This document shows, in pieces, positions 27,849 to 36,101 of a stretch of DNA of 64,000 nt (positions within the stretch are counted from its first letter, which is position 1; every line of letters starts with the position of its first letter). A program made the translations under genes and the position numbers. The stretch comes from Pseudomonadota bacterium (lineage in GTDB: Bacteria > Pseudomonadota > Gammaproteobacteria > Xanthomonadales > Wenzhouxiangellaceae), in contig CP053448.1 in NCBI GenBank assembly GCA_013285445.1, forward strand, positions 2,711,530 to 2,775,529, read 5' to 3'. The notes under the pieces were generated by a model that had not been told where the DNA came from, did not search any database, and saw nothing but the letters and a program-made list of their open reading frames with translations.

Positions 27849-29354
27849 TTATTCCTCGGCAAACCAGTGAGCACGCGCCTTCATGATCAGATCGGCGGCA
27901 AGCTCTGGGTCGAGATCCTTGATATCTTCCAGTTCGTCAACCGCGCATTCTGCCAGATCGTCCCGCGTGCGGATGCCCTGTTCGGCCAGCCGAAACGCGA
28001 GCTGCTCGGTCATGCCATCGAGTTCCAGCAAATCCTGTTCCGGGCGGTGCTCTTCAAGCTCCTCCTCGGATGCAATCATCTGCGTGAGCAAGGCGTCCCG
28101 GGCGCGCTGCCGCAATTCGGCAACCACCGCTTCGTCGAACTCCTCGATCTGGATCAGTTCAGACTCCGGAACGTAGGCCACTTCCTCAACGTTGGTGAAC
28201 CCTTCCTGGACCAGAATCGATGCCACCTCTTCGTCAACATCGAGCTTCTCCTTGAACATCTCGAGAATGGTCCGCGTCTCGGATTCGCTCTTCTGTTCGG
28301 CCTGTTCGATGGTCATGACGTTGAGCGTCCAGCCGGTCAGCTCCGATGCCAGGCGCACGTTCTGTCCACCGCGACCAATGGCCTGGGACAAGTTCTCCTC
28401 TTCGACGGCGATATCCATCGAGCCGGCGTCTTCATCGACGACAATCGAATGCACCTCGGCCGGGGCCATTGCGTTGATCACGAACTGCGCCGGGTTCTCA
28501 TCCCACAGAATGATGTCGATCCGCTCGCCGGCCAGCTCATTGGAAACGGCCTGTACCCGCGAACCGCGCATGCCGACACAGGCTCCAATCGGATCGGTAC
28601 GATCATCCAGAGCGTGCACGGCAATCTTGGCACGCCGACCCGGATCGCGGGCCGCACCCTTGATTTCAATCAGATTCTGGCCAAACTCGGGCACTTCCAG
28701 CTTGAACAGCTCGACCAGAAATTCCTTCATCGTGCGGCTGACAAACAGCTGTGGCCCGCGTACCTCGGGTCGCACTTCGTAGAGATAGCCGCGCACCCTG
28801 TCGTTGATGCGCGCCGTTTCACCCGGAATGGTATGACGCGACGGGATGAAGGCCTCGGCGTTCTCGCCCAGGTCCAGCATGATCCCCCCTCGCTCCATAC
28901 GCTTGATCTGGCCGTTGATCAGCTCGCCGATGCGATGCTGGTAGGCTTCGACGACCTGGGCGCGCTCGGCTTGCCGTACACGCTGCACGATAACCTGCTT
29001 GGCAGCCTGCGCCGCGATACGGCCGAATTCGGGTGGCTCCATGGGTTCCTCGATGAAATCACCAACCTCAAGATCGGCATCGAGCTTGCGTGCCTCACTG
29101 AAGCGAATCTGACGATCTTCCGATTCGAGCTCGGCTTCATCCTCATCGTCCGAGATCACCTCCCAGCGCCGAAAGGCCTCGTACTGTCCGCTGTCGCGGT
29201 CGATGGCAACACGCACATCGATATCTTCGGGATGCCGGCGACGTGCTGCCGAAGCCAGCGCCGCCTCGATGGCCTCGAAGATCGTCTCCCGGCTCAGGCC
29301 CTTTTCGTTGGAGACGGCCTCGACGACCTGAAGGATTTCCTTGCCCTTGTTCAT
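27849..29354 (-). CDS. nusA: NusA, transcription termination/antitermination factor
   Basis: 501 aa. The start at 29354 gives [20 protein letters not shown]. Domains in order: NTD (1 to about 130), S1 (about 135-200), two KH domains (about 205-345; [38 protein letters not shown]), and two C-terminal acidic repeats (about 360-500) with helix-hairpin-helix-like sequence, as in gamma-proteobacterial NusA. It binds RNA polymerase and controls pausing, termination and antitermination. Lies 35 bp after rimP. Confidence 0.97.
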   Translation of the reverse strand: MNKGKEILQVVEAVSNEKGLSRETIFEAIEAALASAARRRHPEDIDVRVAIDRDSGQYEAFRRWEVISDDEDEAELESEDRQIRFSEARKLDADLEVGDFIEEPMEPPEFGRIAAQAAKQVIVQRVRQAERAQVVEAYQHRIGELINGQIKRMERGGIMLDLGENAEAFIPSRHTIPGETARINDRVRGYLYEVRPEVRGPQLFVSRTMKEFLVELFKLEVPEFGQNLIEIKGAARDPGRRAKIAVHALDDRTDPIGACVGMRGSRVQAVSNELAGERIDIILWDENPAQFVINAMAPAEVHSIVVDEDAGSMDIAVEEENLSQAIGRGGQNVRLASELTGWTLNVMTIEQAEQKSESETRTILEMFKEKLDVDEEVASILVQEGFTNVEEVAYVPESELIQIEEFDEAVVAELRQRARDALLTQMIASEEELEEHRPEQDLLELDGMTEQLAFRLAEQGIRTRDDLAECAVDELEDIKDLDPELAADLIMKARAHWFAEE

Positions 29355-29389
29355 CTCTGCCTGGTTCCGCAATCCAATTGAATTTGCTG

Positions 29390-29881
29390 TCACGATTTGC
29401 GCTGCTGTCTGAGCAACGCATCCAAATCCGGCGCCAGCGCCGCACGCTGAATATCTTCAAGCGGCAGCGCCACGATCTCGCCGTCAACCTCCAGTCTGAC
29501 CTGCTGGTCGTCGGCACCCACAATCCGGCCATTGAACTTGCGCCGACCGGCCATGGGCACAGCCAGCACGACGCGCGCATCCTCGCCGACAAACCGAAGA
29601 TAGTGCGCCGCTTCGAAAAGCGGCCGCTCGATGCCCGGCGAAGAGACCTCCAGCGTGTACTGGCCCTTGACGGGATCTTCGACGTCGAGCAGCGCCGAGA
29701 CCTCATGGCTGACGCGCTCGCAGTCATCCACGCCAATGCCGCTGTCCGGCCGATCGATATAGATGCGAATCAGCCGATTCTTCGGATTGGACAGGTACTC
29801 CAGCCCGACAAATTCGTAGCCGAGATCCTCGATCAGCGGCACGACCAGCGTTTCCAGTTTGTCGGTGACGGCCACAAGCAT
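29390..29881 (-). CDS. rimP: RimP, ribosome maturation factor
   Basis: RimP is needed for efficient 30S assembly. 163 aa: LVVPLIEDLGYEFVGLEYL, RIYIDRPDSGIGVDDCERVSHEVSALLDVEDPV, YTLEVSSPGIERPLFEAAHYLRFVG, the standard RimP N-terminal pattern, followed by an Sm-like domain (FNGRIVGADDQQVRLEVDGE). It is preceded by an intrinsic terminator and the initiator tRNA gene, as with E. coli metY, so transcription probably starts upstream of the tRNA and partly reads through. Confidence 0.96.
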   Translation of the reverse strand: MLVAVTDKLETLVVPLIEDLGYEFVGLEYLSNPKNRLIRIYIDRPDSGIGVDDCERVSHEVSALLDVEDPVKGQYTLEVSSPGIERPLFEAAHYLRFVGEDARVVLAVPMAGRRKFNGRIVGADDQQVRLEVDGEIVALPLEDIQRAALAPDLDALLRQQRKS

Positions 29882-29922
29882 CCTCCAGCAACGCTGCCGC
29901 GGTGACGTCTGCAGCTCTTAAC

Positions 29923-29948
29923 GAAAAAAGCCCCTGGTACCAGGGGCT
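29923..29948 (-). terminator. Rho-independent terminator between initiator tRNA and rimP
   Basis: Read on the minus strand, a perfect palindrome AGCCCCTGGTACCAGGGGCT (29948-29929) is followed by six T residues (29928-29923). It lies 20 bp after the tRNA 3' end and 42 bp before rimP, and should end most tRNA transcripts and limit read-through into rimP-nusA-infB-rbfA. Confidence 0.9.
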
Positions 29949-29967
29949 TTCTTCTTCTCCAGAAACC

Positions 29968-30044
29968 TGGTAGCGGGGGCAGGATTCGAACCTGCGACCT
30001 TCGGGTTATGAGCCCGACGAGCTGCCAGACTGCTCCACCCCGCA
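29968..30044 (-). tRNA. Initiator tRNA-fMet (anticodon CAT), CCA encoded
   Basis: 77 bases on the minus strand, from TGCGGGGTGGAGCAGTCTGG to the encoded CCA. The anticodon loop is CTCATAA within stem GGG...CCC, the three consecutive G:C pairs that mark initiators; the D-stem has A11:U24, also an initiator feature; positions 1 and 72 do not pair (U1 and U72 instead of the C1/A72 of E. coli). An elongator Met tRNA would pair there and lack the GGG/CCC stem. Located directly upstream of the nusA operon, as metY is in E. coli. Confidence 0.95.
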
Positions 30045-30139
30045 ATCGAGCTCGCTATTATAGGGTCTCATTGGATTTGGCGCAAGGCCAGGCCCCGTGA
30101 AGCACCGCCGGGCGCCGAGATACCGGCTGAAACTGTTCA

Positions 30140-30496
30140 TCAACCGCCGAAACGAACGACCAGCGCCACCAGCGCCGACAGCACGACAGCAATCACCAGC
30201 AGTCCCCGGAGCATCGCTCGTCGCGCACGCTCTCCACCCTGGTCCTCGAGCCGGGCCAGTGCTTCGGCACTCAGGGGTGCTTCCACTTGATGCTCGGGAT
30301 CAGCAAGCAGCGCGGCTGCATCCTCGTACTGATGCGGGAGAATCGCCCACAGAGCTGCCCGAAAGCGCCCCTGGTGGGCGAGATTGAGCCGTAGCGATGT
30401 CATGTCGGTAACGTGCGCGGCAATGCCGCGTGAACGCAGGAAGGCCGCGCGCTCCTCCGCCTCGGACCGGCTTTCGAATTTCGCAATACGTTCCAT
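30140..30496 (-). CDS. DUF2007-like putative signal-transducing protein with C-terminal TM helix
   Basis: 118 aa starting MERIAKFESRSEAEERAAFL. The N-terminal about 70 residues have the DUF2007 look (RSEAEERAAFLRSRGIAAHV...ILPHQYEDAAALL), a small PII-like fold with no assigned function. The C-terminus is basic and then hydrophobic (RAMLRGLLVIAVVLSALVAL), a single TM anchor. It is transcribed divergently from the GST gene, with about 45 bp between starts. A GTG one codon upstream is an alternative start. Confidence 0.65.
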   Translation of the reverse strand: MERIAKFESRSEAEERAAFLRSRGIAAHVTDMTSLRLNLAHQGRFRAALWAILPHQYEDAAALLADPEHQVEAPLSAEALARLEDQGGERARRAMLRGLLVIAVVLSALVALVVRFGG

Positions 30497-30542
30497 CACA
30501 TCACGCTACCATGCCAGGCGTGACCGACTCGAGGACATCATC

Positions 30543-31232
30543 ATGATCGTACTGCATCATCTCCAGGACTCGCGCTCGCAGCGGGTGCTCTGGCTGCTCG
30601 AGGAACTGGGCGTCGACTACGAGATTCACTACTACCAGCGCGACCCCGGAACCAACCTCGCCCCGCCCGAACTGCGCGAGGTTCATCCACTCGGCAAGTC
30701 TCCGGTGATCACCGACAACGGACGAACACTGGCCGAATCCGGCACCATCATCGACTACCTCGCCCGCAGCTACGGCAACGATCCATGGACCCGCGATCCG
30801 GGGGACGCCGACTACTGGGATTACGACTACTGGATGCATTATGCTGAAGGCTCACTGATGCCACCTCTGCTGGTCCAACTCATTTTCAGCAAGGTACGCA
30901 GCAGCGCTCCGTTTTTCGTCCGACCGATTGCTGCCGGCATCGCCGATCAGGTCGACAAGGCATTCACCAGCGGCCAGATCCGAACCCACTGCCGCTTTGT
31001 CGAAGCCCACCTGGCCGATCGCAAATGGTTTTTGGGCAATGCCATCAGCGCTGCAGACATCCAGATGAGCTTCCCGCTTGAAGCCGCGCTCGGACGCGCC
31101 GTTCCGGCCGAAGACTATCCCCACATCGCCGATTATGTGCGCCGCTTTCAGCGCCGCCCGGCCTACCGGCGCGCGCTCGATGCGGTCGAGGACCACTATG
31201 CCTACGGTCCGGACCATCTCGGGGGAGATTGA
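30543..31232 (+). CDS. Glutathione S-transferase family protein
   Basis: 229 aa, cytosolic. The thioredoxin-like N-domain (MIVLHHLQDSRSQRVLWLLE, LREVHPLGKSPVITDNGRTLAESGTIIDYLAR) carries the conserved cis-Pro (KSPV) and the ESGTI glutathione-binding segment; the helical C-domain has the ISAADIQMSFPLEAAL N-capping/hydrophobic staple motif. Typical bacterial GST architecture, substrate unknown. Start chosen at 30543 since the fold begins immediately; the longer frame reads through the divergent promoter. Followed closely by the GGT-like gene. Confidence 0.93.
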   Translation: MIVLHHLQDSRSQRVLWLLEELGVDYEIHYYQRDPGTNLAPPELREVHPLGKSPVITDNGRTLAESGTIIDYLARSYGNDPWTRDPGDADYWDYDYWMHYAEGSLMPPLLVQLIFSKVRSSAPFFVRPIAAGIADQVDKAFTSGQIRTHCRFVEAHLADRKWFLGNAISAADIQMSFPLEAALGRAVPAEDYPHIADYVRRFQRRPAYRRALDAVEDHYAYGPDHLGGD

Positions 31233-31321
31233 ATCCGGCCGATCCTGCTGGCAGCCGAATCGCCTGTCTGTGCCATCCCGCCGGGTTAAGATCAGCGAAT
31301 CTGCACCAGCCGGAGATCATC

Positions 31322-33220
31322 ATGCCCGCTTCCATATCGTTGCCGAAGCACACGTTTGCCGTGTTCCTCTTTGCGCTGACTCTCGCCATACCTGCCGCCG
31401 CCCAGAACACCGCCAAGCCGATCCTGCATGGCAAGGCATGGGTCGCAGTTACCGGCAAGCCGCTGGGCGCTACTGCCGGCGCCAGGATCTTCGAGCGCGG
31501 CGGCAACGCCGTGGATGCGGCAGCCGCAATGCTCGCGGCCACCGCCACCATGTGGGACACGCTTGGCTGGGGCGGCGAAACCCAGGCGCTGATCTACAAC
31601 CCCGAGACCGGCGAGGTGATCGGAGTCAACGGCCTCGGCATCGCGCCAACCGGCGCAACACCGGCGTTTTTCCGTGAGCAGGGAATGCTTTACCCGCCCG
31701 AGTTCGGGCCACTCGCCGCCACCACCCCGGGCACGCCCGGCGCGCTGATGCAGATGGTCGCCGAATACGGGCGTTTGAGCCTCGCTGAGGTGCTGGCGCC
31801 GGCCATCGACATGGCCGACGGCTACCCGATCGAAAAGTCCCAGGCCGACAACATGGAGCGTCGCCGCGAGGTGATCGAGCGGTGGCCAAGCTCGATCAGG
31901 GTCTTCCTGCCCCACCACGACCCGGACAACCCGGATCGGCGCGCCGCCCCGCGCGAGGGTGAGATTTTCCGCCAACCCGACCTCGCCGCGACGCTGCGAA
32001 AACTGGTCGAGGCCGAGCAGCAAGCCCTGGCAACGGGCCAAACCCGGAAGGCGGCCATCCAGGCCGCCTACGACCGCTTCTATACCGGTGATATCGCCGA
32101 GGAAATCGTGCGCGCTACGCGTGAGGCAGGTGGCCTGTTCACCCTTAAAGACCTGGCCGGATGGGAGATGAAGTTCGAGGCGCCAGTATCCACCAGCTAC
32201 CGCGGCATCGACGTCTACAAGCTCACCGTTTGGACGCAGGGCCCGGTCATGCTGCAGGCACTCAACATTCTCGAGGGCATTGACCTCAAGGCCATGGGCT
32301 ACAACTCCACGCGCTATATCCACACGCTCTACCAGGCCATGAACCTGGCCTTCGCAGACCGTGACTTTTACTACGGCGATCCCTACACCCCGCCGGCAGA
32401 ACCGGTCGAAGGTCTGCTGTCGAAAGAATACGCCGCCGCAAGACGAAAGCTGATACCGGCCGATCGCAACCTGACCGACTACATCCCGGGCGATCCCTAT
32501 CGCTTCCAGGCCGGCGACAACCCGCATGAGGCGCTGCGGCGTAACTGGCGGCTCAACCCGCCGGCGGCGGATGCCGCGGGACAAGAAGGCTTTCAGCAGG
32601 CAAACATCCTGACTGCGGATGAAGCCTTTCGCGCCGGCACCACCTCGATCCAGGCCGCGGACGCAGACGGCTGGGTGGTCTCGGTCACCCCGTCGGGTGG
32701 CTGGATACCGGCCTTCATCGCCGGCGAGACCGGCATTGGCCTGAGCCAGCGCATGCAGAGCTTCGTCCTCGACGAGGCGCTCAATCCCTACAACGTGGTC
32801 GCGCCCGGCAAGCGTCCGCGGGTAACGCTCACGCCGTCGATGGCGCTCAAAGACGGCAAGCCGCTGCTGGCGTTCTCGGTCCAGGGTGGCGATACCCAGG
32901 ATCAGAATCTGCTCCAGTTCTTCCTTGCGATGGTCGAGTGGGACATGAACGTCCAGCAGGCCGCGGAGGGCCGGGGCAACATCATGAGCTACCAGATGCA
33001 GAGCAGCTTCGGCGCGCACCAGGCCGAACCCGGCCGGCTGGAAGTCCCGCGCGAGATGACCACACCGCACACCCGCGAACAGCTCGAGAAGATGGGCTAC
33101 CGCGTCGAAGTGGTCGATCGCGTCTACAACCCGACCACCGCCATCTGGTTTGATTCTGACAACGGCACGATGCAGGGCGCGGCCAGCGATTTCGGCGAGG
33201 ATTATGGCATCGCCTGGTAG
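31322..33220 (+). CDS. Gamma-glutamyltransferase family protein, periplasmic
   Basis: 632 aa with a signal peptide (MPASISLPKHTFAVFLFALT then AIPAAAQ). N-terminal nucleophile hydrolase fold: GATAGARIFERGGNAVDAAAAMLAA at the start of the large subunit, and FRAGTTSIQAADADGWVVSV at the self-cleavage site, with the catalytic Thr at about residue 440. Classical enzymes read TTH after the Gly; here it is TTS. The oxyanion-type motif near the end and PRVTLTPSMALKDGKPLLAFSVQGGDTQDQN agree with the family. It may cleave glutathione or other gamma-glutamyl compounds, or belong to the acylase-like branch. Its stop overlaps the next gene. Confidence 0.88.
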   Translation: MPASISLPKHTFAVFLFALTLAIPAAAQNTAKPILHGKAWVAVTGKPLGATAGARIFERGGNAVDAAAAMLAATATMWDTLGWGGETQALIYNPETGEVIGVNGLGIAPTGATPAFFREQGMLYPPEFGPLAATTPGTPGALMQMVAEYGRLSLAEVLAPAIDMADGYPIEKSQADNMERRREVIERWPSSIRVFLPHHDPDNPDRRAAPREGEIFRQPDLAATLRKLVEAEQQALATGQTRKAAIQAAYDRFYTGDIAEEIVRATREAGGLFTLKDLAGWEMKFEAPVSTSYRGIDVYKLTVWTQGPVMLQALNILEGIDLKAMGYNSTRYIHTLYQAMNLAFADRDFYYGDPYTPPAEPVEGLLSKEYAAARRKLIPADRNLTDYIPGDPYRFQAGDNPHEALRRNWRLNPPAADAAGQEGFQQANILTADEAFRAGTTSIQAADADGWVVSVTPSGGWIPAFIAGETGIGLSQRMQSFVLDEALNPYNVVAPGKRPRVTLTPSMALKDGKPLLAFSVQGGDTQDQNLLQFFLAMVEWDMNVQQAAEGRGNIMSYQMQSSFGAHQAEPGRLEVPREMTTPHTREQLEKMGYRVEVVDRVYNPTTAIWFDSDNGTMQGAASDFGEDYGIAW

Positions 33221-34523
33221 CGATGATCGCCGCGACATCTATCCGGACGCGCTGCGTGCACTGGCGCTGACCGTTGTCGTTTTTGGCCACTGGATCGCCA
33301 CTCTGCCGCGCATGGAGGGCGGAACCCTGGTAGCCACTGATCACCTGCTCAAGCTCTGGCCTGCCGCCGGCTTTCTGACCTGGGCAGTGCAGGTGGTGCC
33401 GCTGTTCGTGTTCGTGTCGGCCGCGGTCAGCGCCGATGGCGTCGCGCGGCGCCTGGCCCACGGGCATTCGCAGCTGCACTGGTGGGGTAACAGAGCCCTG
33501 CGGCTGGCACGGCCAACCGTGACCTACCTCGTCGCCCTGACCCTGCTTGCAGTCCTGGCCAGGTTCTCAGGCGGACGGTTACTGGGCAATTTCAACGAAT
33601 CGCTGACGATCCACCTGTGGTTTTTGATCATGCTGCTGGTCATCCAGGCGCTGCTGCCGCTTGGCATCCGGGCCGATCGGCGCTTCGGGCTTGGCGCCGT
33701 TATCGGTCTGATCCTTATTGCCGGCGCGGTGGACGTCATTCGCGCCGGGGCCTACTGGCCGACACTCTGGCCGACACTGGGTGCGCGGGTCACGGGCACC
33801 GACGGTGGCATCGGCTGGGTCAACGCGATTGTCGTCTGGCTGCTGCCGCAGCAACTTGGTATCGCCTGGCACAGGCAACGCTTTCGCGGCGCGCTGTGCG
33901 GCCTGGGGCTGGTCCTGTTGGGTGGCAGCTGGCTGTACGGATCGATACTCAGCGGATACCCGGTTGGCATGGTCGGCGTCGATCTGGACGGCAACAGCAA
34001 CATGCTGCCGCCAACCCTGGCGCTGATCGGCGTGATGTGGCTTCAGGTCGGCCTGGTCCTGCTGTGCGAGCGGCCGGCACGCTGGCTGCTCGACCGCGAG
34101 CGCCTGGCCGGAACGGTTGCCTTTCTTGGCGCCTTCGGCATGCCCCTTTATCTGTGGCACAAGCTGGCTGAACTGCCGGCTGCCTGGCTGGGCGAGACAA
34201 TCGGCGCGCCGATTGACGCCGGCCTGCCTGGCGCAGCCGGTTTCTGGGCCGGTCGATTGTGGTGGATCGGCCTGTGCCTGCTGATGGTCGTTCCAGTGCT
34301 GGCCGCGGTGGCATGGATCGAAACACGCCGCAGGCCGAAAGTGCCTGGCGCCGATTCAACCCTCGCCGTTGTCGCGGGCGGAACGGTGCTGCTGGCCGGC
34401 CTGGGCGCGGCCCTGGTCCAGGGCGCCATGCCCGGCGCGATGATTGGCCTGGTGGGCGTGGCCGCAGCCTCGCTGCTGCTGCGCAGAAAAGCCACGCCCG
34501 GTGCCCATTCGTCAGCGGCCTAG
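33204..34523 (+). CDS. Acyltransferase 3 family membrane protein
   Basis: 439 aa with about ten hydrophobic helices. The N-terminus (DIYPDALRALALTVVVFGHW) fits the Acyl_transf_3/OafB pattern R...A...H, with further family segments WFLIMLLVIQALLP and LGAFGMPLYLWHKLAE. Such proteins O-acylate exported sugars, lipids or peptidoglycan. The chosen ATG at 33204 overlaps the GGT stop by 17 bases; the frame is open further upstream. Substrate unknown. Four bases after its stop begins MITE copy 2. Confidence 0.8.
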   Translation: MASPGSDDRRDIYPDALRALALTVVVFGHWIATLPRMEGGTLVATDHLLKLWPAAGFLTWAVQVVPLFVFVSAAVSADGVARRLAHGHSQLHWWGNRALRLARPTVTYLVALTLLAVLARFSGGRLLGNFNESLTIHLWFLIMLLVIQALLPLGIRADRRFGLGAVIGLILIAGAVDVIRAGAYWPTLWPTLGARVTGTDGGIGWVNAIVVWLLPQQLGIAWHRQRFRGALCGLGLVLLGGSWLYGSILSGYPVGMVGVDLDGNSNMLPPTLALIGVMWLQVGLVLLCERPARWLLDRERLAGTVAFLGAFGMPLYLWHKLAELPAAWLGETIGAPIDAGLPGAAGFWAGRLWWIGLCLLMVVPVLAAVAWIETRRRPKVPGADSTLAVVAGGTVLLAGLGAALVQGAMPGAMIGLVGVAAASLLLRRKATPGAHSSAA

Positions 34524-34527
34524 TGGG

Positions 34528-34799
34528 CTAGTGTACCCCGTCACTCATCTTGTGACTTATAGCGAGTGCCTCAGGGGCCAGATGCAAGGCGCGATTGCGC
34601 CGGCGTAGTGGGGCTACGTCAAGCAATCGCAACGCCGCAGATGGCCCCTGAGGCGCTCGCCCGACCGGGAGCGCCGTACAAGCCCGATCGCGGCGTTGAC
34701 GCTCTTGCAAAGGGCACCACCCTTCCCGGCGAGCGCCGCCTTGCGCTCGGGCTTGTACGGCGCTCTATAAGTTACAAGATGAGTGACGGGGTACACTAG
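34528..34799. mobile_element. 272-bp MITE-like palindromic element, copy 2 (inverted relative to copy 1)
   Basis: Differs from the reverse complement of 10351-10622 at only two bases. Terminal inverted repeats start CTAGTGTACCCCGTCACTCA on both sides; the same two hairpins are present. It lies between the acyltransferase stop and the sbtA promoter, 35 bp before the sbtA start codon, so one end may influence sbtA expression. CTAG is present at both edges. No transposase. Confidence 0.85.
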
Positions 34800-34834
34800 A
34801 ATTTCCCCATCGACTCCTTACCCATTGAGCGACA

Positions 34835-35770
34835 ATGGACCCGATCATCCTGTTCTTCTTGCTGGGCCTGGCCGCCGGACTGCTGAAATCGGAACTGCGG
34901 CTACCCTCGGCCGTCTACGAACTGGTGTCCATCCTGCTGCTGCTGTCGATCGGACTCAAGGGCGGCATGGAGCTCCAGCGGCAGCCGTTTCTGGAACTGG
35001 CGCCCGACATCTTGGTCACCATCGCGATCGGCCTGGTGCTGCCGCTGGTTGCATTTCCGCTGCTGCGTCATGTGGGCCGATTTGCCCGCCCCGATGCCGC
35101 TTCCATTGCCGCTCACTACGGTTCAGTCAGCGTTGGCACCTACGCGGTGGCCATCGCCTGGCTGACCACCCGCAACATTCCCTACGAGCCACACATGCCG
35201 CTGTTGCTGGTCGTCCTGGAAATTCCGGCCATTCTGGTCGGGATCGTGCTGGCGCGTGGTTTCACACGTGACACCCGCTGGGGCAAGGTTGCCCACGAGG
35301 TCTTTCTGGGCAAGGGGATCGTGCTGCTGATCGGTGGTCTGTTGATTGGCTGGCTGTCCGATCCCGAGGGGCTGGTGTCCATCGAACCGTTGTTCGTGGA
35401 TCTGTTCAAGGGCATTCTGGCCATCTTTCTGCTCGAAATGGGACTGATCGCCGCGGCGCGTGCCGGCAGCCTGCGCCGCTACGGTCTGTTCCTGGTCGGC
35501 TTCGGTCTGATCATGCCGCTGTTCGGCGCGCTGGTGGGCGCGCTGGCCGGACAACTGATGGGGTTTACCGCCGGCGGCACCATGGTGATGGCGGTGATGA
35601 TCGCCAGCGCCTCCTATATCGCCGTGCCCGCAGCCATGCGCATTTCCGTGCCCGAAGCCAATCCAACGCTGTCGCTGACTGCATCGTTGGGCATTACATT
35701 TCCGTTCAACGTCATCGTCGGCATTCCACTTTACTGGCGGCTGTCGAACTACATTCACCAGATCCTTTAG
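34835..35770 (+). CDS. sbtA: SbtA-like sodium-dependent bicarbonate transporter
   Basis: 311-aa inner-membrane protein with about ten helices of the SbtA (former DUF897) family, which imports bicarbonate with Na+. Family features: MDPIILFFLLGLAAGLLKSE at the start, LPSAVYELVSILLLLSIGLKGG, SIAAHYGSVSVGTYAVA, ASASYIAVPAAMRISVPEANP near the end. The partner regulator sbtB follows directly. SbtA is best known from cyanobacterial carbon concentration, but many heterotrophs carry homologues of less certain substrate. No RuBisCO or carboxysome gene is visible in the window. Confidence 0.9.
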   Translation: MDPIILFFLLGLAAGLLKSELRLPSAVYELVSILLLLSIGLKGGMELQRQPFLELAPDILVTIAIGLVLPLVAFPLLRHVGRFARPDAASIAAHYGSVSVGTYAVAIAWLTTRNIPYEPHMPLLLVVLEIPAILVGIVLARGFTRDTRWGKVAHEVFLGKGIVLLIGGLLIGWLSDPEGLVSIEPLFVDLFKGILAIFLLEMGLIAAARAGSLRRYGLFLVGFGLIMPLFGALVGALAGQLMGFTAGGTMVMAVMIASASYIAVPAAMRISVPEANPTLSLTASLGITFPFNVIVGIPLYWRLSNYIHQIL

Positions 35771-35783
35771 GAGGCTCCCGGCC

Positions 35784-36101
35784 ATGACGACCGACCCCGA
35801 ATTCCGTCGCAAACTGCTGACCGTGATCACCGAAGCCGCGCTGGAGACTCACCTGACCCGCGACCTGGAGCAGCTCGGCGCACCCGGTTACACCATTGCC
35901 AACGCCCGCGGCAGGGGTCAGCGAGGCGTGCGCAAGGCCGGCTGGGAGGCCGACAGCAATATTCGGGTAGAGATCATCTGCGACGAGACCACAGCACGCC
36001 GGATCGCAGCGCATCTGCGCGAGCGCTACTACGACAACTACGCCATGATTCTGACGCTGACCGACGTCGAAGTGCTGCGACCGCAGAAGTTCTCCTCGTG
36101 A
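35784..36101 (+). CDS. sbtB: SbtB-like PII family regulator
   Basis: 105 aa with the ferredoxin-like PII fold: KLLTVITEAALETHLTRDLEQLGAPGYTIANARGRGQRGVR, then IRVEIICDETTARRIAAHL and ALMILTL-type strands (YAMILTLTDVEVL). The arrangement matches SbtB, the adenyl-nucleotide (cAMP/AMP/ADP)-binding partner that controls SbtA. The C-terminal Cys-containing redox loop of cyanobacterial SbtB is not present. AGGAGG lies 11 bases upstream and the gene is 13 bp after sbtA, so the pair is co-expressed. It overlaps tsaC by 4 bases (GTGA). Confidence 0.85.
   Translation: MTTDPEFRRKLLTVITEAALETHLTRDLEQLGAPGYTIANARGRGQRGVRKAGWEADSNIRVEIICDETTARRIAAHLRERYYDNYAMILTLTDVEVLRPQKFSS

Noticed and set aside
10351..34799. 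The two inverted MITE copies as the ends of a 24-kb composite transposon.
   Set aside because: The interval holds conserved housekeeping operons (nusA-infB, alkB, manB) and no transposase; independent insertions are simpler.
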